A DNA stretch of 64,000 nucleotides from Planctomycetota bacterium. Its GTDB lineage: Bacteria; Planctomycetota; UBA8742; UBA2392. The notes beneath the pieces are model-generated. The model saw nothing but the letters and a program-made list of their open reading frames with translations, was not told where the DNA came from and ran no database searches. The translations under genes were made by a program, and so were the position numbers. Shown here in pieces: positions 60,370-64,000 of this stretch. The first letter of the stretch is position 1. Every line of letters begins with the position of its first letter. The stretch is from assembly GCA_019636215.1 (NCBI GenBank), contig JAHBXZ010000011.1, positions 98,697 to 162,696 of the forward strand, given 5' to 3'.

Positions 60370-61158
60370 ATGATCCATCCCACTGCCATCATTGACCCGG
60401 GTGCCACCATCGGTGCCGGCACTCGCATCGGCCCCTACAGTATTGTCGGCCCGCAGGTCAGGCTGGGCGACAACAACCAGGTCGGGTCGCACACGGTCCT
60501 TGAGGGCCCGACGGTGATCGGCGACGGCAACCGCATCGGCAACCATGCGTCGCTGGGCGCCCCGCCGCAGGACCTGGGCTACAAGGGCGACCCGACAAAG
60601 CTGGTGATCGGAAACAACAACTTCATCGGCGACTTCGTGCAGATCAGCCGGGGCACCACCAAGACCTCGCACCAGACCACCACCATCGGCAACGACAACT
60701 TCCTGATGGCCTACACCCATGTCGGCCATGACTGCGTGCTGGGCAACCGCGTGATTGCCGGCAACGCGCTGCAACTGGCCGGGCACGTTGTGGTCGAAGA
60801 CCGCGCCGTGTTCGGCGGCCTGGTGGCCATCCACCAGTTCTGCCGCGTGGGCTCCATGGCCATGGTTTCCGGCGGCAGCGTCACCAGCATGGACATCCCG
60901 CCTTACACACGCGTGGGCGGCTGGGGCTGCGCTGTGTTCGGCCTGAACCTGGTGGGCCTGGAACGCAGCGGCCTGGACAAGCCCGCCATCAAGCGCATCC
61001 GCGAGGCCTACAAGGCGCTGTTTCGCAGTACCCTGCCCTACGAACAGGCACTCAAGCAGTTGGAAACCGAGTTCGCCGACAGCCCCCACGCCCAGCACTG
61101 GGTGAAGTTCTTCCGTGAATCCGAGCGCGGCGTGGTGCGCGAACGCGAAAACAAGTAG
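60370..61158 (+). CDS. lpxA: UDP-N-acetylglucosamine acyltransferase
   Basis: 262 residues, first committed step of lipid A synthesis. Left-handed beta-helix hexapeptide repeats run through the first two thirds (IIDPGATIGAGTRIGPYSIV). The catalytic His is His120 in THVGHDCVLG, matching E. coli His125. LAGHVVVEDRAVFGGLVAIHQF and the C-terminal helical part (AIKRIREAYKALFRS) are typical. The ATG at 60370 (MIHPTAIIDP) is chosen over an earlier frame start. Lipid A genes imply a true outer membrane. It stands alone without lpxB, lpxD or fabZ neighbours. Confidence 0.95.
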   Translation: MIHPTAIIDPGATIGAGTRIGPYSIVGPQVRLGDNNQVGSHTVLEGPTVIGDGNRIGNHASLGAPPQDLGYKGDPTKLVIGNNNFIGDFVQISRGTTKTSHQTTTIGNDNFLMAYTHVGHDCVLGNRVIAGNALQLAGHVVVEDRAVFGGLVAIHQFCRVGSMAMVSGGSVTSMDIPPYTRVGGWGCAVFGLNLVGLERSGLDKPAIKRIREAYKALFRSTLPYEQALKQLETEFADSPHAQHWVKFFRESERGVVRERENK

Positions 61159-61161
61159 GCA

Positions 61162-61227
61162 CGATTCAAGATTCCGGATGGAGCACCAATCAGGCAGCAT
61201 CTTGAATCAAAGATCTTGAATCGAACC
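61162..61227. repeat. Heptamer hairpin element I
   Basis: The left arm is GATTCAA/GATTCCG/GAT (61163-61179). The right arm CTTGAATCAAAGATCTTGAATC (61201-61222) is its complement. It fills the gap between lpxA and the endonuclease gene. Confidence 0.6.
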
Positions 61228-61228
61228 C

Positions 61229-62065
61229 ATGCCCGCCCGCCTGACCAAACTCAAACGCACCGGCACCCCGCGCAGGCAGGCAGCGAAGTCCGCCGTTGCG
61301 GACCCGCGCAAACGCCTGCTGCGCGTGCTGGCCCTGCTGGAGGCCAACCTGGGCACGCCGGTCTGGGACGGCCCCAAAGACGCGCTGGAAGTGCTGGTGC
61401 TGACCATCCTTTCGCAGAACACCACAGACCCCAACGCCCTGCGCGCCTACCAGAACCTGGCCGCGAAACTGCCCGCGGCCCCCACCGGCAAAGACCTTGC
61501 CTTACTGCCGCGCGACGCCGGGGGGAATGTCGACAAAGTCAAGCTGCGCCTGAGCGACGCCGCCCGTGCCGTAGAGGCCCCTGACTGGCCCCGCGTGGCC
61601 GCGCTGTCGCCGCCGGCGCTGGCGGAACTGATCCGCCAGGCCGGGCTGCCGCAGTCCAAGTCAGCCTCGATCCTGGCGGCGCTGCACTGGCTGCACCGCG
61701 CCACCGGCGGCTATCGGCTTGAGGCCGCCATGCAAGCCATGGGCGTAGAGGCCGTCATGGCGGCGCTTTCCGGCCTCAAGGGCATTGGGGTCAAGACCAT
61801 TGGCGTGACACTGATTGAGGCACTGGGCGCTGACCTTTGCCCGGTGGATACGCACGTGCATCGCATCCTCAACCGGCTGGCGATAGTGGACACCGGCGCC
61901 AACCGCGACCGCACATTTGCCCTGCTTAAACCCATGCTGCCCGCAGGCCGCGCCTTTGCCCTGCACCACAACCTGCTGACCTTCGGCCGCAGCGTCTGCC
62001 TGGCAAAGGCGCCGCATTGCGGCGATTGCGTGCTGCGCAGGCTGTGCCCTTCACGCCAATCCTGA
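61229..62065 (+). CDS. nth: Endonuclease III-like DNA glycosylase
   Basis: 278 residues, base-excision repair glycosylase with helix-hairpin-helix and [4Fe-4S] cluster. Motifs: VLTILSQNTTDPNALRAY, hairpin LSGLKGIGVKTIGV with the catalytic Lys, catalytic Asp in CPVDTHVHRILNRL. The cluster is C-x6-C-x2-C-x5-C in CLAKAPHCGDCVLRRLC. A basic N-terminal extension of about 30 residues precedes the core. The hairpin GxGVK varies from the usual GVGRK, so substrate range could differ from that of E. coli Nth. Confidence 0.9.
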   Translation: MPARLTKLKRTGTPRRQAAKSAVADPRKRLLRVLALLEANLGTPVWDGPKDALEVLVLTILSQNTTDPNALRAYQNLAAKLPAAPTGKDLALLPRDAGGNVDKVKLRLSDAARAVEAPDWPRVAALSPPALAELIRQAGLPQSKSASILAALHWLHRATGGYRLEAAMQAMGVEAVMAALSGLKGIGVKTIGVTLIEALGADLCPVDTHVHRILNRLAIVDTGANRDRTFALLKPMLPAGRAFALHHNLLTFGRSVCLAKAPHCGDCVLRRLCPSRQS

Positions 62066-62101
62066 AGCCGGCAGGGCTTGCTGTCGGCCCCGACACCGCC
62101 T

Positions 62102-62809
62102 CTAAAACCGCACACTCAACCGCGCGTACTCCAGAAAGAAATCAAACGCTCCGCGGTGCCGGATTGTCACGCCCTTTTCCTTGTGCTTGCTGCCGCCCAC
62201 GGTGCCGTCAAAGTACACGGCCGCGCCCACGGCGATGTTGCTGGTCAGAAAGAAATCCACCCCGCCCCCGGCCGTGATCACATAAAACACGTCGCCGTAC
62301 GAAAAATCAAAGTCGCGCCCGCTGCGGTCTTTGGCTTCCTCGGTGGCCGACGCATACCGGAAACCCGCGGGGTAAAGCGCCACAAACGGCCTGCACCAGC
62401 GCGACCATTCCCAGTCCGGCATGTCGAACACAAACTTGGCGCCGAACTGCATGCTGAAATCCAGGCCCACGCCGCCGTCTTCAAACCGGCGTGTCACAAT
62501 GCCGTAGCCCATCTGAAAGCGCGCGCCCACCGCCAGCCAGGTTGTCAGGTAGTAATCAAACCAGCCCGCCAGACCAAAACCGATCGGGTCGCCCGCAAAA
62601 CCCAGCGCAACCCCCGCCCCGAAGTACTGGTCTTTGCTTTGCGCGCCGCTTTCGTCCATCAACTGCCCGCGCAGGTCGGCATCCAGCGGCAGCAGTGTGG
62701 CCTCAAACATTCGTGGCGAAGCACGCTGCAGGCCAAAACCTGATTCGGCGCAAAGCGGCGCCGCTGAGGCAAAAACGACAACCAGTGCGGCAAGGACGAT
62801 GTTTCTCAT
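62102..62809 (-). CDS. Outer-membrane beta-barrel-like protein
   Basis: 235 residues. Signal peptide (MRNIVLAALVVVFASAAPLCA) and alternating hydrophobic strands rich in Gly and aromatics (GAGVALGFAGDPIGFGLAGWF; AVGARFQMGYGIVTRRF). The final Phe of LSVRF is the usual signal for outer-membrane insertion. GGAGG lies five bases before the ATG at 62809. The family is not recognised. Convergent with the nth gene. Confidence 0.75.
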   Translation of the reverse strand: MRNIVLAALVVVFASAAPLCAESGFGLQRASPRMFEATLLPLDADLRGQLMDESGAQSKDQYFGAGVALGFAGDPIGFGLAGWFDYYLTTWLAVGARFQMGYGIVTRRFEDGGVGLDFSMQFGAKFVFDMPDWEWSRWCRPFVALYPAGFRYASATEEAKDRSGRDFDFSYGDVFYVITAGGGVDFFLTSNIAVGAAVYFDGTVGGSKHKEKGVTIRHRGAFDFFLEYARLSVRF

Positions 62810-62929
62810 CACGACCTCCGTGGTTGCTGGTCAATCCAGTTTCCCGCCATGGCGCGGCCGGGCAAGTCCAAAAACCGTGCTTGCGGTACCACCACAGTTT
62901 CCTATGCCTGAAGCCTCGAAAGGATCGCC

Positions 62930-64000
62930 ATGACCATCCACCATAGACTGGCAAGCTTGAGGGCAGACTTCACCCTGCCCGGCGCGCAGCCCCACTATCC
63001 GCCGGACCAGCAGATGGAGCCCCGGCACATCGACATTGACCTTCACGTGGATGTCGACAACCGCCAGGCCTCGGGCACCGTCACCACCACCGTGGTCGCC
63101 AACGCCGACGGCGCCGACAGCCTTGAACTTCACGCCGTGGATTTCGATGACGTAAAGGTGCGCTGTACCGACGGCCACGAGATCCACAGCAGCTATGACG
63201 GCAGGCTGATCCGCGTGCACTGGCACAAGCCCCTGCCGCGCGGCCATGAATGCAGAATCGCCGTCAGCTACCGCGTGACTCGCCCCGCCACGGGCCTGTT
63301 TTTCAGCACACCCGACAAGGCCTACCCGGCCGCGCCGCGTTGGGCCGCCACCGACCACGAAACCGAACGCGCGCGCCACTGGCTGCCCTGCGTGGACCTG
63401 CCGCACGTTCGCACCACGCTGGATTTTGCACTGCGCTGCGACAAGGACTTCACGGTGGTCGCCAACGGCGCGCTGGTTGAAGAGTCCGCCAACGGCGACG
63501 GCACAAAGACCTCGCGCTGGAAGCTTGAACAGCGCTGTCCCAGTTACCTGGTCTGCTTTGCGTTGGGCGATTTCGTGCGCTGTGACGACGGCGACCACCA
63601 CGGCAAGCCGATTGCCTACTTCACCAGCCGCGAACACAGCGCAGCCGATCTCAAGCGCAGCTTCGGCGGCACCGGCGCGATGCTGGACTGGATGACAAAA
63701 AAGCTCGGCAGCGAGCTGCCCTGGCCCAAGTACTTCCAGTTCGCGCTTCAGCACATCGGCGGCGCGATGGAGAACATCTCGCTGGTCAGTTGGGACGACA
63801 TGTTTGTGCTGGGCCAGGACATTCACAAAGAGTGGGGCTGGCTGGTCGACAAGATCAACCTGCACGAGATGGCCCACACCTGGTTCGGCGACCTGATTGT
63901 CTGCCGCGACTTCGCCCAGGCCTGGCTGAAGGAAAGCTGGGCCGTGTACATGGAGACCTGCTGGCACGAAGACACCCAGGGTCCCGACGAGCGCGACTAC
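62930..64000 (+). CDS. M1-family zinc aminopeptidase (partial, 3' end outside window)
   Basis: The first 357 residues are visible. The N-terminal beta-saddle (IDIDLHVDVDNRQASGTVTT) is followed by the exopeptidase motif GAMEN at 278-282 and the zinc motif HEMAH at 312-316. Its third ligand Glu comes 18 residues later in WLKES. AAAGGA precedes the ATG. Start MTIHHRLASLRADF has no signal peptide, so it is likely cytoplasmic. The substrate is N-terminal residues of peptides; specificity cannot be told from here. Confidence 0.93.
   Translation, partial: MTIHHRLASLRADFTLPGAQPHYPPDQQMEPRHIDIDLHVDVDNRQASGTVTTTVVANADGADSLELHAVDFDDVKVRCTDGHEIHSSYDGRLIRVHWHKPLPRGHECRIAVSYRVTRPATGLFFSTPDKAYPAAPRWAATDHETERARHWLPCVDLPHVRTTLDFALRCDKDFTVVANGALVEESANGDGTKTSRWKLEQRCPSYLVCFALGDFVRCDDGDHHGKPIAYFTSREHSAADLKRSFGGTGAMLDWMTKKLGSELPWPKYFQFALQHIGGAMENISLVSWDDMFVLGQDIHKEWGWLVDKINLHEMAHTWFGDLIVCRDFAQAWLKESWAVYMETCWHEDTQGPDERDY

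Noticed and set aside
58488..61200. Two minus-strand frames of about 600-650 codons
   Set aside because: They lie opposite the actin-like, coiled-coil and lpxA genes, whose plus-strand products have clear motifs.

Overview
The window is a GC-rich bacterial chromosome segment, most likely from the phylum Planctomycetota or a close relative. This is an inference from several traits. EF-Tu has a planctomycete-style switch I, with KTVTI in place of RGITI (recalled, not searched). One membrane protein opens with an MJ0042-type zinc ribbon. There is an FHA-Ser/Thr kinase, an alpha2-type glycyl-tRNA synthetase, and lpxA plus a beta-barrel protein, which imply an outer membrane. No rRNA, phage, transposase or CRISPR array is visible.

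Layout. Positions 1-14261 (minus strand) hold the classical order tRNA-Thr(UGU), tRNA-Tyr, tRNA-Gly, tRNA-Thr(GGU), tuf, rpmG, tRNA-Trp, secE, nusG, rplK, rplA, rplJ, rplL, rpoB, rpoC; rpoC runs off the left edge. Positions 14437-18700 (plus) hold a membrane-protein pair resembling TIGR03546/TIGR03545, the second with tandem repeats of about 126 residues. An odd class I tRNA with a UAG anticodon follows, then topA, ruvX, a mannose-1-phosphate guanylyltransferase and leuB on the minus strand. An M48 protease (plus) faces clpX, clpP and tig (minus). A two-gene FHA-kinase/TetR unit (plus) faces mreD, mreC, mreB and a zinc-ribbon/Pro-Glu-repeat/lectin-like membrane protein (minus).

Positions 37256-39095 hold a lipoprotein gene, then a gene I read as a membrane-anchored selenoprotein peroxiredoxin: an in-frame UGA at the peroxidatic cysteine with a SECIS-like hairpin just downstream. 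A MOSC gene precedes it. gyrA follows, with a partial copy of its 5' end fused to an unrelated short ORF about 1.1 kb away. Positions 43171-49290 are a signalling operon: a large PAS histidine kinase, a single-domain receiver, and a receiver-PAS-degenerate GGDEF-EAL protein. The rest holds housekeeping genes (glyS, tilS, a CoA-binding protein, a flavin reductase, alr, lpxA, an endonuclease III homologue, the start of an M1 aminopeptidase) and a plus-strand pair of an actin-like ATPase with a long acidic tail plus a coiled-coil protein.

A recurring feature is a set of about eleven intergenic elements made of degenerate 7-bp units, mostly in two inverted arms. The unit sequence differs from locus to locus while the architecture is kept, and one copy lies in frame inside glyS. 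The best candidates for something new are the selenoprotein, the heptamer elements, the actin-like/coiled-coil pair, the gyrA 5' duplication and the class I UAG tRNA.
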